From Tenderia sp965602225 (GTDB lineage Bacteria > Pseudomonadota > Gammaproteobacteria > Tenderiales > Tenderiaceae), in NCBI GenBank assembly GCA_965602225.1, contig CBFCYE010000001.1:1-64000 (forward strand): a stretch of DNA of 64,000 nt, read 5' to 3'. Positions 1 to 9,385 of the stretch are shown here, in pieces. Both the position numbers and the translations under genes were made by a program. The notes under the pieces were generated by a model, which saw only the letters and a list, made by a program, of their open reading frames with translations, had not been told where the DNA came from and searched no databases. Positions within the stretch are counted from its first letter, which is position 1; each line of letters begins with the position of its first letter.

Positions 1-1324
1 GTTCAAACAATGCAATCGATTCCACATGCGTGGTATGCGGAAACATATCCATCACTCCAGCTGATTTGAGTTTGTAACCCGCCTCCACCAATACCTGGGC
101 ATCACGCGCCAGTGTAGCCGGATTACAGGAAACATAGACTATCCGGTTGGCGCCAAAGGCCGGCACATGTTTGACAATTTCAAAGGCACCACTTCTCGGC
201 GGATCAATCAAAAGCTTATCAAAACCAGAGCCAAACCAGGGATGATTATGTGGTTCCTGCGTCAAATCAGCAGCGTGAAACTCTACATTACTAATTTTGT
301 TGTGAGCGGAATTTTCCTTACCGCGTTGAACCAACCCAGCCTCACCCTCTACACCAACCACATGACCGGCACGACGCGCTAATGGCAGGGTAAAGTTCCC
401 CAGACCACAAAAAAGATCCAACACACGCTCATTGGGTTGCGGATCGAGCATGGCAATAGCTCGACTAAGCATCTTGCGATTGATATCGGTATTGACCTGA
501 GTAAAGTCAGTTGGTTTAAACAGCATTTCCAGCTCAAACTCATCAAGGCGATAACTCAGCTGAGACTGTTCTGGCCAGATCAGATAAACACTATCAGGGC
601 CCTTGGGTTGCAGGTAGATATGAATATCGTATTTCTGCCCAAACTGAACCAGGCTATTTTTATCCTCATCCACCAGCTCATCCATATTTCGGAACACCAG
701 CGCCACCACATCATCACCAATGGCCACTTCGATTTGTGGCAGACGCTCATAACACTTCAACTCTGAAATCAATTGACGCAATTCCATGATGCGCTCACCT
801 ATAGCTGGACGCAGCACTTCACAGCGGCCCATTTCAGCCAGCCAGCCGGTACGTTTTTCACGAAAACCAACCAATACAGAGCCTTTTTTGGCTACATAAC
901 GACAGCCGAGCCGGGCCTTGCGTCGATAGCCCCACTCAACAGCGGTCAGTGGTTCCAATACAGTTTCCGGCTGAACACCGCCAATATGCTTGAAGTTATC
1001 GAGCATGATTTGTTGCTTGGACAAGATCTGTGCACCAGCATCCATGTGTTGCAGACTACAACCACCGCAGACACCAAAGTGCGGGCACTTCGGCTCAACA
1101 CGATCAGGTGAAGCGCTTATGATTTCGCTAACCATACCCTCGTCATAACTTTTTCGCTGACTAAGATAGTGAAATGTTACCTCTTCACCTGGCAAGGCAC
1201 CCTCGATAAAAGTCGCCTTGCCATCAATACGGGCAACGCCACGGCCGTCGTGATCGAGCGACTCAATGTGTGCAGAAAATGCCTCTGACGGCATAGGCTT
1301 AGACTTACGGCTTCGACGCGCCAT
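1..1324 (-). CDS. rlmD: 23S rRNA (uracil-1939-C5)-methyltransferase RlmD, 3' end cut by window edge
   Basis: Reverse-strand translation from the ATG at 1324 gives about 441 residues without a stop, reaching the window edge at the typical RlmD C-terminus (HVES.ALF), so only a few residues are missing. The N-terminus carries a basic stretch and a TRAM-like domain. A CPHFGVCGGC segment supplies three cluster cysteines, and the cysteine in GRCEVL is the likely fourth ligand of the [4Fe-4S] cluster. The SAM-binding segment reads VLDLFCGLGNF and the catalytic-cysteine segment SCNPATLARD. The enzyme methylates U1939 of 23S rRNA. It follows cysM by 26 bases, an order also found in Pseudomonas (cysM-rlmD-relA). 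Confidence 0.95.
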   Translation of the reverse strand, partial: MARRSRKSKPMPSEAFSAHIESLDHDGRGVARIDGKATFIEGALPGEEVTFHYLSQRKSYDEGMVSEIISASPDRVEPKCPHFGVCGGCSLQHMDAGAQILSKQQIMLDNFKHIGGVQPETVLEPLTAVEWGYRRKARLGCRYVAKKGSVLVGFREKRTGWLAEMGRCEVLRPAIGERIMELRQLISELKCYERLPQIEVAIGDDVVALVFRNMDELVDEDKNSLVQFGQKYDIHIYLQPKGPDSVYLIWPEQSQLSYRLDEFELEMLFKPTDFTQVNTDINRKMLSRAIAMLDPQPNERVLDLFCGLGNFTLPLARRAGHVVGVEGEAGLVQRGKENSAHNKISNVEFHAADLTQEPHNHPWFGSGFDKLLIDPPRSGAFEIVKHVPAFGANRIVYVSCNPATLARDAQVLVEAGYKLKSAGVMDMFPHTTHVESIALFE

Positions 1325-1350
1325 TAAATTATTCCTGAATACGAGTTGAA

Positions 1351-2241
1351 TTACTGAGGGAAAACGCCGGTAGAAAGGTAGCGGTCACCACGGTCACAAA
1401 TAATGCTAACGATCACCGCATTTTCGACTTCACCAGCCAACTTTAAAGAAGCACTGACAGCGCCACCGGATGAGATGCCAGCAAAAATTCCTTCTTGAGA
1501 ACCAAGAGCACGGGCAGTCTCTTCAGCCGCCTGTTGGCTAACATCAATAATTCGATCAACCCTGGAAGGTTCAAAAATCTTGGGCATATACTCCTGCGGC
1601 CAGCGCCTGATGCCAGGAATATTGGAACCATCGGCTGGTTGTACACCGACAACCTGAATATCTGGATTCTGTTCCTTCAAATATCGAGAAGTACCCATGA
1701 TCGTACCCGTGGTACCCATAGCACTAACAAAATGGGTAATCGTGCCTTGGGTATCACGCCAGATTTCAGGGCCTGTGCCCTCGTAATGGGCTTGAGGATT
1801 ATCAAAATTTCCAAACTGGTTGAGCACCTTGCCCTCACCTCTGGACTGCATCTCATTAGCCAGATCTATGGCCGCCTCCATACTGCCTTCACGCGGCGTA
1901 AGAATGATCTCAGCACCAAAGGCCTTCATCACCGCACGGCGTTCAACGCTCATATGTTCCGGCATAATCAGAACCATGCGGTAGCCCTTAATCGCAGCAG
2001 CCATCGCCAGGGCAATACCGGTATTGCCACTAGTCGCTTCGATCAGGGTGTCGCCAGGTTTGATTTCGCCACGTAGCTCAGCACGTTTGATCATACTTAA
2101 CGCTGGACGATCTTTAACTGAACCGGCAGGATTATTGCCTTCAAGCTTTACCAGGATGGTATTGGAGCTTTCCTGCAACAGGCGTTGCAAGCGCACAAGT
2201 GGCGTATTGCCAACGTAATCTTCTAGAGTTAGATAATTCAT
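1351..2241 (-). CDS. cysM: Cysteine synthase B (O-acetylserine sulfhydrylase B)
   Basis: The 296-residue protein makes cysteine from O-acetylserine and sulfide or thiosulfate, using pyridoxal phosphate. The PLP lysine is K43 in the GSVKDR motif. The phosphate-binding loop EATSGNTGIALAM and the C-terminal SSGGAVSASL and CDRGDRYLSTGVF segments match CysM rather than CysK; CysM-type GNNPAGSVKDR is diagnostic. Length is close to E. coli CysM (303). It lies just upstream of rlmD on the same strand and probably shares a transcript. Confidence 0.95.
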   Translation of the reverse strand: MNYLTLEDYVGNTPLVRLQRLLQESSNTILVKLEGNNPAGSVKDRPALSMIKRAELRGEIKPGDTLIEATSGNTGIALAMAAAIKGYRMVLIMPEHMSVERRAVMKAFGAEIILTPREGSMEAAIDLANEMQSRGEGKVLNQFGNFDNPQAHYEGTGPEIWRDTQGTITHFVSAMGTTGTIMGTSRYLKEQNPDIQVVGVQPADGSNIPGIRRWPQEYMPKIFEPSRVDRIIDVSQQAAEETARALGSQEGIFAGISSGGAVSASLKLAGEVENAVIVSIICDRGDRYLSTGVFPQ

Positions 2242-2272
2242 GGGGCGAATTTTACCCCAATATGAGGAATAG

Positions 2273-2415
2273 TAGGGAGGGTAATCCCCCCACCCTTGAC
2301 GGGAGGGGGCTAGGGGGTGGGTGAAAAGTTAAAATCTGGCGTCAACATTAAACGTTTCGCCCCACCCCAACCCTCCCCCATCAAGCACCCAAAGTGCATA
2401 AAGGGGAGGAAATAA
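2273..2415. repeat. GC-rich inverted pair of short dispersed-type repeats between galU and cysM
   Basis: The gap between cysM and galU holds two related C/G-run blocks in opposite orientation. One is near 2273-2328 (runs of C followed by GACGGGAGGGGG and GGGGGTGGG). The other is near 2352-2415 (CGCCCCACCCCAACCCTCCCCC, then ATCAAG and AAAGGGGAGG). Each block can fold on itself, and the two can pair with each other. They resemble the short CCCTCxCCCC...GGGAGGG palindromes scattered in many proteobacterial genomes. The element could end transcription from galU at the far end of the polysaccharide operon, but no classic T-tract is visible. Confidence 0.5.
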
Positions 2416-2454
2416 TGGTGTTTAAGGTAGTGCCATTCAGATCAAGGCTAGATG

Positions 2455-3342
2455 CTATTCTAAGCCTGCATCACAGACAAAGCCCTGTAGATACTTTCTG
2501 AAATCTGGACCAAGCTCTTTATGCTCAAGGGCATATTCAACCGTGGCCTGGAGATACCCAAGTTTGCTACCACAATCATAACGCTTGCCCTTGAATTCAT
2601 AGGCCAAGACCTGTTCGTGCTTGAGCAACTCGGCTATTGCGTCTGTCAATTGGATCTCGCCACCAGCTCCGCGCCCCGTCTTAACCAAATAATCAAAGAT
2701 GGCTGGCGTCAGAATGTAACGCCCAACCACTGCAAGATTTGATGGTGCTACTTCAGGGTGAGGTTTTTCAACGATGCCATCGACACGACTTAAACCTTCA
2801 CTTAAAACCGTTTCTTTTACCACACCATATTTATTGGTGTCTTCAGGCGCAATACGCTCTACCCCGAGCACAGAACAATTCTGCTCATCATACAAATCGA
2901 CCATCTGCGACAGACAGGACCGATCATCACCGCCATTAATCATATCGTCAGCCAGAATCACCGCAAACGGTTCATTGCCAACCACAGGACGGGCACACAA
3001 CACCGCGTGGCCCAATCCCAATGCTTCAGCCTGACGCACGTACACACATGAAATACCCTCGGGAACGATGTCACGCAGCACCTGTAACAATTCATGTTTA
3101 CCACGCTTAGCAAGCTCAGTCTCCATTTCATAGTTCTTATCAAAATGGTCTTCAATGGCGCGTTTGCTACTGCTGGTAACAAAAATAAGCTCATTAATCC
3201 CCGCCGCAATAGCCTCCTCTGCGGCGTATTGAATGAGAGGTTTATCAACAATCGGCAGCATCTCTTTTGGATTGGCCTTGGTAGCAGGTAAAAAACGCGT
3301 CCCCATGCCAGCTACTGGAAAAACAGCTTTTTTAATCTTCAT
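2455..3342 (-). CDS. galU: UTP-glucose-1-phosphate uridylyltransferase
   Basis: The 295-residue enzyme makes UDP-glucose, the precursor of UDP-sugars for surface glycans. The nucleotide-binding segment near residues 10-30 reads AGMGTRFLPATKANPKEML, the bacterial GalU signature. VEKP near residue 190 and KRYDCGSKLGYLQA near the end match GalU. Length fits the family (about 290-302). It starts 2 bases after the wbpM stop, so it is the last gene of the long minus-strand polysaccharide block. Confidence 0.96.
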   Translation of the reverse strand: MKIKKAVFPVAGMGTRFLPATKANPKEMLPIVDKPLIQYAAEEAIAAGINELIFVTSSSKRAIEDHFDKNYEMETELAKRGKHELLQVLRDIVPEGISCVYVRQAEALGLGHAVLCARPVVGNEPFAVILADDMINGGDDRSCLSQMVDLYDEQNCSVLGVERIAPEDTNKYGVVKETVLSEGLSRVDGIVEKPHPEVAPSNLAVVGRYILTPAIFDYLVKTGRGAGGEIQLTDAIAELLKHEQVLAYEFKGKRYDCGSKLGYLQATVEYALEHKELGPDFRKYLQGFVCDAGLE

Positions 3343-3344
3343 AA

Positions 3345-5225
3345 TTAAGCTTTAGCAACATTTAAGTGGATAACATTATCTGCCGTTGATACGCCCGTCG
3401 CACCCATCTCAGGCACCAGCTTTTTCAGCAATAGTTTGCATTCTTTCTCATCACAGGCTGCGCTCGCCTGCTCCATGTCCAGCATAATTTCCTGAACATA
3501 CTCCCATTCAGTCAACCTGGACTGGGCAAGCAATATCTTTTCATGCGTCGTCTCGGTCAGGTTTTCCTGATCATGAAACAACTCTTCAAACAGCTTCTCG
3601 CCTGGTCTAAGCCCTGTATAGGTGATTTCTATATCTTTGCCCGGGACCTTGCCAGACAGGCGTATCATTTGCTCAGCCAGATAATTAACCTTTACCGGTT
3701 CACCCATATCCAGGACAAAAATCTCGCCCCCCTTACCCATCGCACCAGCCTGCATGATCAACTGACTCGCTTCAGGAATAGTCATAAAATAACGGGTGAT
3801 GTCAGGATGCGTAACTGTTACTGGGCCGCCCGACTCAATTTGCTTGCGGAACAATGGAACCACACTACCAGCCGAGTCTAAAACATTACCAAAACGGACG
3901 GTGATAAAACGGGTTTTAGAGCGTTTAGCCAGAGACTGACAGAAGATTTCAGCCGCACGCTTACTCGCACCCATAATATTGGCTGGATTGACCGCTTTAT
4001 CCGTAGAGACCATGACAAATGCTCCACAACCATGTTTGTCTGCGGCCAAGGCCAAAGTTTTTGTCCCCAACACATTATTGCTGACAGCCTGACGAGCCTG
4101 GAATTCAAGCATCGGAACATGTTTATATGCAGCAGCATGAAAGATCACATCCGGACTATGTTGACTCAAGACATAATCTACGGCCTGGCTATCTGCGACA
4201 TCAACTAAGCAGGCGTGGAGAGACAAAATTGGATAGACGCGCCGCAGTTCCATCTCAATGCTGTAAAGGTTAAATTCAGATTGATCGAGAAGAATGATTG
4301 AGGAAGGACCTACTTTTGCAATCTGGCGGCACAATTCAGAGCCGATTGAGCCACCACCACCGCTGACAAGAACGACCTTTCCGGTCAAACTATCACTGAT
4401 ATTCTTCCAATCAAGCGAAACAGGATCACGGCCTAACAAGTCATCAATAGCAACCTCACGTAATTCCTGAAGCGCTGAACGGCCAGATACCAAATCATGA
4501 AGTCGCGGCAAGGTTCGAAACGGCACTTCTGCCTGCTCACATAAAGCAACCACTCGCTGCATTTGTTGATTTGTAGCCGAAGGCATGGCGATCATTACGA
4601 TATCGACAGTAGAACTAATCACCGTGTTTTCAAGGTTTTCAAGCAAGCCCATTACAGGTAAGCCATGTAAATTAGATCCCCTTAATCTTGGGTTATCATC
4701 AAGAAAACCAATCGGATTATATTGCCCCTCACGACGCATATCCCTGACCAGCATCTCTCCTGAACGACCGGCGCCCAAAATAAGAACTCTCTTCGCCTCA
4801 GGCATAAACTTCAAATTCAGGCCATGCTCCTTCCACATTCGATAAAGCAAACGTGGTGCGCCAAGCATTAAAACAAGAAATATGGGGTAAAGGACTGGGG
4901 CAGTACGTGGAACCCCTTGCAGACGAATGTAGAGAAATAAAGAAAGGGAAACGACTAGGGTACCTATGACAACAGCACGGATGATATTCCACAAATCAGG
5001 AATACTAGCAAAACGCCACACACCACGATACAAGCCAGTAAACCATAGCACGGCGCCCTGAGCCAGCAAGACAACAGGGAGAGTAGTAAAGAAAGAATCC
5101 CAATTGAAATCGGCAAGAGTGAAGTTAAATCGAGCCAGATAGGCACCTAACCAGGCAACACTCACCATGGCCAGATCATGAAATATAACCGCAATCCTGC
5201 GGTTGAATCGGTTCATAGATAGCAT
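3345..5225 (-). CDS. wbpM: WbpM/FlaA1-type membrane UDP-GlcNAc 4,6-dehydratase
   Basis: This 626-residue protein has four predicted membrane helices in the first 125 residues. A first nucleotide-binding region begins GAGRSGE at 151-157, and a second, catalytic SDR domain begins GGGGSIG at 289-295. STDKAVNPANIMGASK puts methionine (M418) where most SDRs have tyrosine, with K422 following. The altered S-M-K triad is characteristic of WbpM. Family knowledge: it converts UDP-GlcNAc to the 4-keto-6-deoxy sugar, the first step to UDP-QuiNAc or UDP-FucNAc. An AGGGG sits 9 bases before the second ATG (5216), so translation may begin there. It lies downstream of wbpL, as in P. aeruginosa. Confidence 0.93.
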   Translation of the reverse strand: MLSMNRFNRRIAVIFHDLAMVSVAWLGAYLARFNFTLADFNWDSFFTTLPVVLLAQGAVLWFTGLYRGVWRFASIPDLWNIIRAVVIGTLVVSLSLFLYIRLQGVPRTAPVLYPIFLVLMLGAPRLLYRMWKEHGLNLKFMPEAKRVLILGAGRSGEMLVRDMRREGQYNPIGFLDDNPRLRGSNLHGLPVMGLLENLENTVISSTVDIVMIAMPSATNQQMQRVVALCEQAEVPFRTLPRLHDLVSGRSALQELREVAIDDLLGRDPVSLDWKNISDSLTGKVVLVSGGGGSIGSELCRQIAKVGPSSIILLDQSEFNLYSIEMELRRVYPILSLHACLVDVADSQAVDYVLSQHSPDVIFHAAAYKHVPMLEFQARQAVSNNVLGTKTLALAADKHGCGAFVMVSTDKAVNPANIMGASKRAAEIFCQSLAKRSKTRFITVRFGNVLDSAGSVVPLFRKQIESGGPVTVTHPDITRYFMTIPEASQLIMQAGAMGKGGEIFVLDMGEPVKVNYLAEQMIRLSGKVPGKDIEITYTGLRPGEKLFEELFHDQENLTETTHEKILLAQSRLTEWEYVQEIMLDMEQASAACDEKECKLLLKKLVPEMGATGVSTADNVIHLNVAKA

Positions 5226-5410
5226 CCCCTATTACATTCTTCAGTATTTTATAGGTTTTGTTATAAAAAACATAGAGATATATTCAAATAATAAGCGACA
5301 GTAAATCTATCCCTTTATGCCAAGCAGCCCTCCTAAATACCCAATAAACATCCACTACACTTCCTCCCGTGATGCTACATAATCACACCCAAAGCAACTA
5401 AACCTTGAAA

Positions 5411-6454
5411 TCAAACCTCCTGCCGCAGATTGGACCCAGCCTTAAAATGAAATGACAGCCAGATCAGTGGGGAATATGCGATTAAGACTCCAACGAAACC
5501 ATCAATCCAGCCAAACCCTACGACAAGGGCTATGGGGAACAACCAGACCACATTGATCAAACCAACCACCAAACTCACCCATTTGTGGCTAGCGAATCTG
5601 CGCGAAGCATATTGATATGCATGACTGCGATGCGCCTCATCAAACTTTTCACCGCTTGCCACCCTACGTAGTAAGGTCACTGTTGCATCCACAATAAAAA
5701 CACCAAGTAATATCACCCAACCCCAGAATAGCTCAGGCGCCAACCATGCAGCCTGAATCGATAACACCCCGAGCACGATTCCTACAAAGCCACTGCCGGC
5801 ATCACCCATAAAAATTTTCGCTTTAGGAAAGTTCCAGAACAAAAAACCAAGCACCGCCACGGCCAATAGCAGCATCGGAGTCATCAGGATAAAGTCATCA
5901 AAAGACGACAGATACAAAACTACCCCAGCCAGACAGACAGACACCGCCTCAATGCCAGCAATGCCATCGATACCGTCCATAAAATTGTAGAGATTGAGCA
6001 GCCAGACCAGATACACAGCCGCCAACAAATGCCCCATCCAGCCAAAATCCAACATAACACCAAATAGTGGTAACGGTGGCAGGCCACCCATCCAGTACAG
6101 AGCCCAACCGGCAGCGGCAAAGTGTGTGATTAGGCGCAAACGAGATGGGATATGGCCGTGATCATCAAGAAAACCTATGAGCGCAACCAAACACCCAGCC
6201 CCAAGTAACGCCCAAAATAAGCTATTTGAAAAGGCACTAACTGATTCCAATACCAGCAGAGCAATCAGAAACGTCAAAACAATAGCCACTCCGCCTCCAC
6301 GTGGTGTAGGCACTGAATGCGAACTGCGCTCATTAGGAATATCTATTAAACTACGTGCAAGGGCATACCGACGCAAAAGGCCGGTTAGCGCCCAAGACAC
6401 CACACCGGCCAACAGCAGCAGCAGCCACACTATCTTCATTTGCATTACTTCCAA
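5411..6454 (-). CDS. wbpL: WbpL/WecA-type undecaprenyl-phosphate sugar-1-phosphate transferase
   Basis: A 347-residue multi-helix membrane protein of the MraY/WecA/WbpL family (GT4-like). Family motifs are FLDDHGHIPSRLR (D97, D98), NLYNFMDGIDGIAGIEA around residues 154-170, IFMGDAGSG near 214-222, and a C-terminal HRSHAYQYASRR that resembles WbpL. It transfers a HexNAc-1-phosphate, likely the 6-deoxy sugar made by WbpM and the adjacent reductase, to undecaprenyl phosphate and so starts the repeat unit at the inner membrane. Methionines at positions 1, 4 and 6 are alternative starts. A 185-base gap separates it from wbpM. Confidence 0.9.
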   Translation of the reverse strand: MEVMQMKIVWLLLLLAGVVSWALTGLLRRYALARSLIDIPNERSSHSVPTPRGGGVAIVLTFLIALLVLESVSAFSNSLFWALLGAGCLVALIGFLDDHGHIPSRLRLITHFAAAGWALYWMGGLPPLPLFGVMLDFGWMGHLLAAVYLVWLLNLYNFMDGIDGIAGIEAVSVCLAGVVLYLSSFDDFILMTPMLLLAVAVLGFLFWNFPKAKIFMGDAGSGFVGIVLGVLSIQAAWLAPELFWGWVILLGVFIVDATVTLLRRVASGEKFDEAHRSHAYQYASRRFASHKWVSLVVGLINVVWLFPIALVVGFGWIDGFVGVLIAYSPLIWLSFHFKAGSNLRQEV

Positions 6455-6488
6455 TAATCGCGCCTTTGAACCAAAAACAATTTAAGCA

Positions 6489-7439
6489 TCAATACTGTTG
6501 CCTAGCGAGAAAATCCTCAGCCGTTTTTTTCAACGCGTCATCTACACTAACTGGTGGAGTCCAGCCTAATATTTCTTTTGTTTTAATGATGTCCACTTCT
6601 AACGAGCCCAGCAGACGTTGTGCAATGTCACGTTTGCCTAAAAGTGCTGCCCCTACTTTCAAAAAACTAGCGGGAACCGGCAACAAACGTGCCGGCTTAC
6701 CCAATGCCGCAGCCATACGCTGCAACAATTCAGTCGTTGAAAGATCCTCATCATCACTGACCAAGAAAGTTTGATTCGCCGCCGCAGGATGATCGATGCA
6801 AGTCATAATTAGATCCACTAGATTATCCAGCGCTACCAAACTGCGTTTATTATGTATTGCTCCAAAAGGTAATGGCACACCTTTATTCAACCAACACATC
6901 ATAGACTGAAAATTTGCTTTCACACCCGGACCATAAACCAACACTGGGCGAATGATAACCACCTCCAAACCTGTACGATCGGCCACCTCGCGCAAGATCT
7001 GCTCTGCCTCCCATTTTGACTGGGCATAGGCATCCCCTGGATGAGTTGGATCGAAGGATGTGAACGGCACACTATCCACCCCCATCCCAGTTGTCTCACC
7101 ATTGACCTTGATGGAGCTTGTAAATATCAGCCTTGATGCCCCAACCTGGACTGCCTGCTCAGCGAGTCGGCGCGCACCCTCCACATTAACTTCACGAAAG
7201 GCTGCTAGAGGGTCGACGGCGGTGTCATCCATGATATGAACACGAGCGGCAGTATGAATAACAGTATCGACGCCATCAAGCACTGGAAGCCAGTTAGTGT
7301 CTGGGCCAATATCACCAATGGCCACATTGTGGCCCTTGGCGATACTTCTAACCGCACCTCGGACAGGAATCGCCTTCCCCTCAAGCGCAGCAAGAACAGC
7401 GGAACCCAGAAATCCATTAGCACCTGTAATTAACTTCAT
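6489..7439 (-). CDS. NAD-dependent SDR, WbpV/WbpK-like UDP-4-keto-6-deoxy-HexNAc reductase or epimerase
   Basis: A 316-residue extended SDR. The cofactor motif GANGFLG is at residues 6-12, the catalytic serines are near 108-109, and the YxxxK pair is Y138/K142 (YAQSK). The family includes P. aeruginosa WbpV and WbpK, which reduce the WbpM product to UDP-QuiNAc or UDP-FucNAc. The order here, SDR then wbpL then wbpM, is the same as wbpV-wbpL-wbpM of P. aeruginosa O6. Which stereoisomer is made cannot be read from the sequence. Its start overlaps the upstream glycosyltransferase stop by 4 bases, so the two are probably translationally coupled. Confidence 0.85.
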   Translation of the reverse strand: MKLITGANGFLGSAVLAALEGKAIPVRGAVRSIAKGHNVAIGDIGPDTNWLPVLDGVDTVIHTAARVHIMDDTAVDPLAAFREVNVEGARRLAEQAVQVGASRLIFTSSIKVNGETTGMGVDSVPFTSFDPTHPGDAYAQSKWEAEQILREVADRTGLEVVIIRPVLVYGPGVKANFQSMMCWLNKGVPLPFGAIHNKRSLVALDNLVDLIMTCIDHPAAANQTFLVSDDEDLSTTELLQRMAAALGKPARLLPVPASFLKVGAALLGKRDIAQRLLGSLEVDIIKTKEILGWTPPVSVDDALKKTAEDFLARQQY

Positions 7440-8197
7440 TTTGGTTTACGAATGTATTCCATCAATTTGGCCGGAATCTTCAATAAAATCCGCGGGAGAC
7501 TGGTCTTAATCCCGTTGGCACTACATGCCCGTATTATTTCCTTATTAAGTAACCAGCTGCTTTTCAGTCCACTGGTACTCGCTCCTCCTGCGCGCATTTT
7601 TACAACTACACTCTGTAGATATACATAGCTAGCTCCCGCCGTGTGGAGAAGCCGAGCAACCATCTCAAAATCTGCGGCAATACGATAATCTAAAGAAAAA
7701 CCACCATGTGTTTCATATAGCTCTCGTTTTACCATAAATGTTGGGTGAGCGGGCATCCAGCCATAACGCAAACGCCCTGGATGAAAAGTACTGGAATCGT
7801 AGTAACGTACAACACGATCTGTATCTTTTGCATCCACAATAACCAAGTCCGCAAAGACCGTATCTGACCCAGAATCATCCATACATTCAATCAGCTGCCT
7901 AACCGCCGATTCATCAGCATAAAAATCATCTGAGTTTAACAACCCCACCACATCACCAGTCGCAGCCCGGATGCCCTTATTCATCGCATCATAGATTCCC
8001 TTGTCAGGCTCAGAGATTACTACATCGATCCTATCGCCATATTCCCGAACAATATCCATTGTTCTATCTTTCGAGGCACCATCAACAATGATGTACTCGA
8101 TACTAGGATAGTCCTGTGCAAGTACAGACTCTATAGTGTCTCTTATAGTCGCGGAACTGTTAAAACAGACCGTGATAACACTAATTTTCAAGCTCAT
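7436..8197 (-). CDS. Family 2 glycosyltransferase
   Basis: A 253-residue GT-A fold enzyme. The nucleotide-binding start is ISVITVCFNSSATI, the acidic segment IIVDGASKDRT lies near residue 37, and the metal-binding NSDD is at 88-91. The EPDKGIYDAMNKGI stretch is typical of WcaA/WcaE-like transferases of exopolysaccharide clusters. It is cytoplasmic or peripheral and likely adds one sugar of the repeat unit. The donor and linkage are unknown. It overlaps the following SDR gene by 4 bases and follows a GT4 gene by 12 bases. Confidence 0.88.
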   Translation of the reverse strand: MSLKISVITVCFNSSATIRDTIESVLAQDYPSIEYIIVDGASKDRTMDIVREYGDRIDVVISEPDKGIYDAMNKGIRAATGDVVGLLNSDDFYADESAVRQLIECMDDSGSDTVFADLVIVDAKDTDRVVRYYDSSTFHPGRLRYGWMPAHPTFMVKRELYETHGGFSLDYRIAADFEMVARLLHTAGASYVYLQSVVVKMRAGGASTSGLKSSWLLNKEIIRACSANGIKTSLPRILLKIPAKLMEYIRKPK

Positions 8198-8209
8198 AAT
8201 TTCATATAA

Positions 8210-9385
8210 TTAAGTATTGGTTTTTAACCCAGATTCACAATTGCAGGCCAAATCCATCATCATACCCGCAACTGTATCCCAGTCCTTCGGTATAGCAGCT
8301 AATTGCTCTTCCCAGTCTGGCCACCAGCCGGAATTACGGCGCTTGTTTAATTCAACAATAGCCGCATGCAGCGAAATCACATTATTGGGATCAAAGTAAA
8401 TGGCCTGTTCCCCACAAAGTGTTCGTGCATATGGTAAATCAGGACAGATAATTGGCAATCCCAACCACATAGCTTCGACCAATGGGAACCCAAAACTTTC
8501 AGAAAGAGAAAGAAAAAGAAGAGCATCAGCAGTTTCATATGCATGCAAAACAGCATCAGGCTCAAGCTTATCAACACAACGTATCCAAGGTATTACCCGA
8601 TTTGGATTTAAATTATCAGGAATTGTTAATGTAACTTCCGATACCGGCCAGGATTTTAGTTGATCAATTTCACTCAATAGTTGGTGATTTTTATGCGGAT
8701 AATATGCTGCAGGATAGAAAAGCCGCAAACCAATATCAGGGCTGCTGTAAAATTTCGTGCGCTTTAGTTGAGACTTGATCAGCCAATTGGGTGCGGGCTG
8801 CGCAATGACGTGTATACAATCTCTTATTAAAGGATAGGATTCAGTAAGTAACGACTTCATCGCCTCCGTTTGTACAATAAAATCGGACACATACCCCATA
8901 TTACGTTTGAATAACCATCTTGCAATCCAGTACTTGACTGCCCCTAGTTGTCTACCAGTACTAGCCCTTCGTGTCATTAGCGATGACTGAACAAATAGAG
9001 TCTGTTTTGACTTACACTTAATTGGAATATCACCGAATACAAGTAGCGGCGTATCGCCATCAAATCTTCTACCAAATAATGTGCATTCTAAAAACCTTGA
9101 AATTGCATTGGGCAAATATCGTTTATAGTAAGATCGTACGGTTTCATCTTCAAATAATGTGAAATTTGAGATCTCTCCGCTTGCAGGAAGGTAAACCTCT
9201 TCAATTTTATAGTTAGGTTGAATTACTAAAGATGGAAGAAGTGATTGAAGCAGCCGTACAGCTCCCAACCCAATAATATTGGTAAGATGAAGGCGAACAG
9301 GCTTTCTTTCAACCGCACGCCTTGTCATAACATCTTTATTAGCACTCATACCAAGGGCATTTGTTTTCGTTTGGTAATTGAGCAT
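8210..9385 (-). CDS. Family 4 (GT-B) glycosyltransferase
   Basis: The longest reading gives 391 residues. The C-terminal domain has the GT4 signature ESFGFPLVEAMWLGLPIICPDL near residue 310, with the conserved E-x7-E. The first ATG would overlap the upstream gene by 47 bases. The ATG at 9349 sits in ATGAGTGCTAA, overlapping the upstream stop, and is a plausible coupled start (379 residues); the ATG at 9328 is also possible. No membrane segment is seen. It presumably extends the lipid-linked repeat unit; donor unknown. Confidence 0.82.
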   Translation of the reverse strand: MLNYQTKTNALGMSANKDVMTRRAVERKPVRLHLTNIIGLGAVRLLQSLLPSLVIQPNYKIEEVYLPASGEISNFTLFEDETVRSYYKRYLPNAISRFLECTLFGRRFDGDTPLLVFGDIPIKCKSKQTLFVQSSLMTRRASTGRQLGAVKYWIARWLFKRNMGYVSDFIVQTEAMKSLLTESYPLIRDCIHVIAQPAPNWLIKSQLKRTKFYSSPDIGLRLFYPAAYYPHKNHQLLSEIDQLKSWPVSEVTLTIPDNLNPNRVIPWIRCVDKLEPDAVLHAYETADALLFLSLSESFGFPLVEAMWLGLPIICPDLPYARTLCGEQAIYFDPNNVISLHAAIVELNKRRNSGWWPDWEEQLAAIPKDWDTVAGMMMDLACNCESGLKTNT

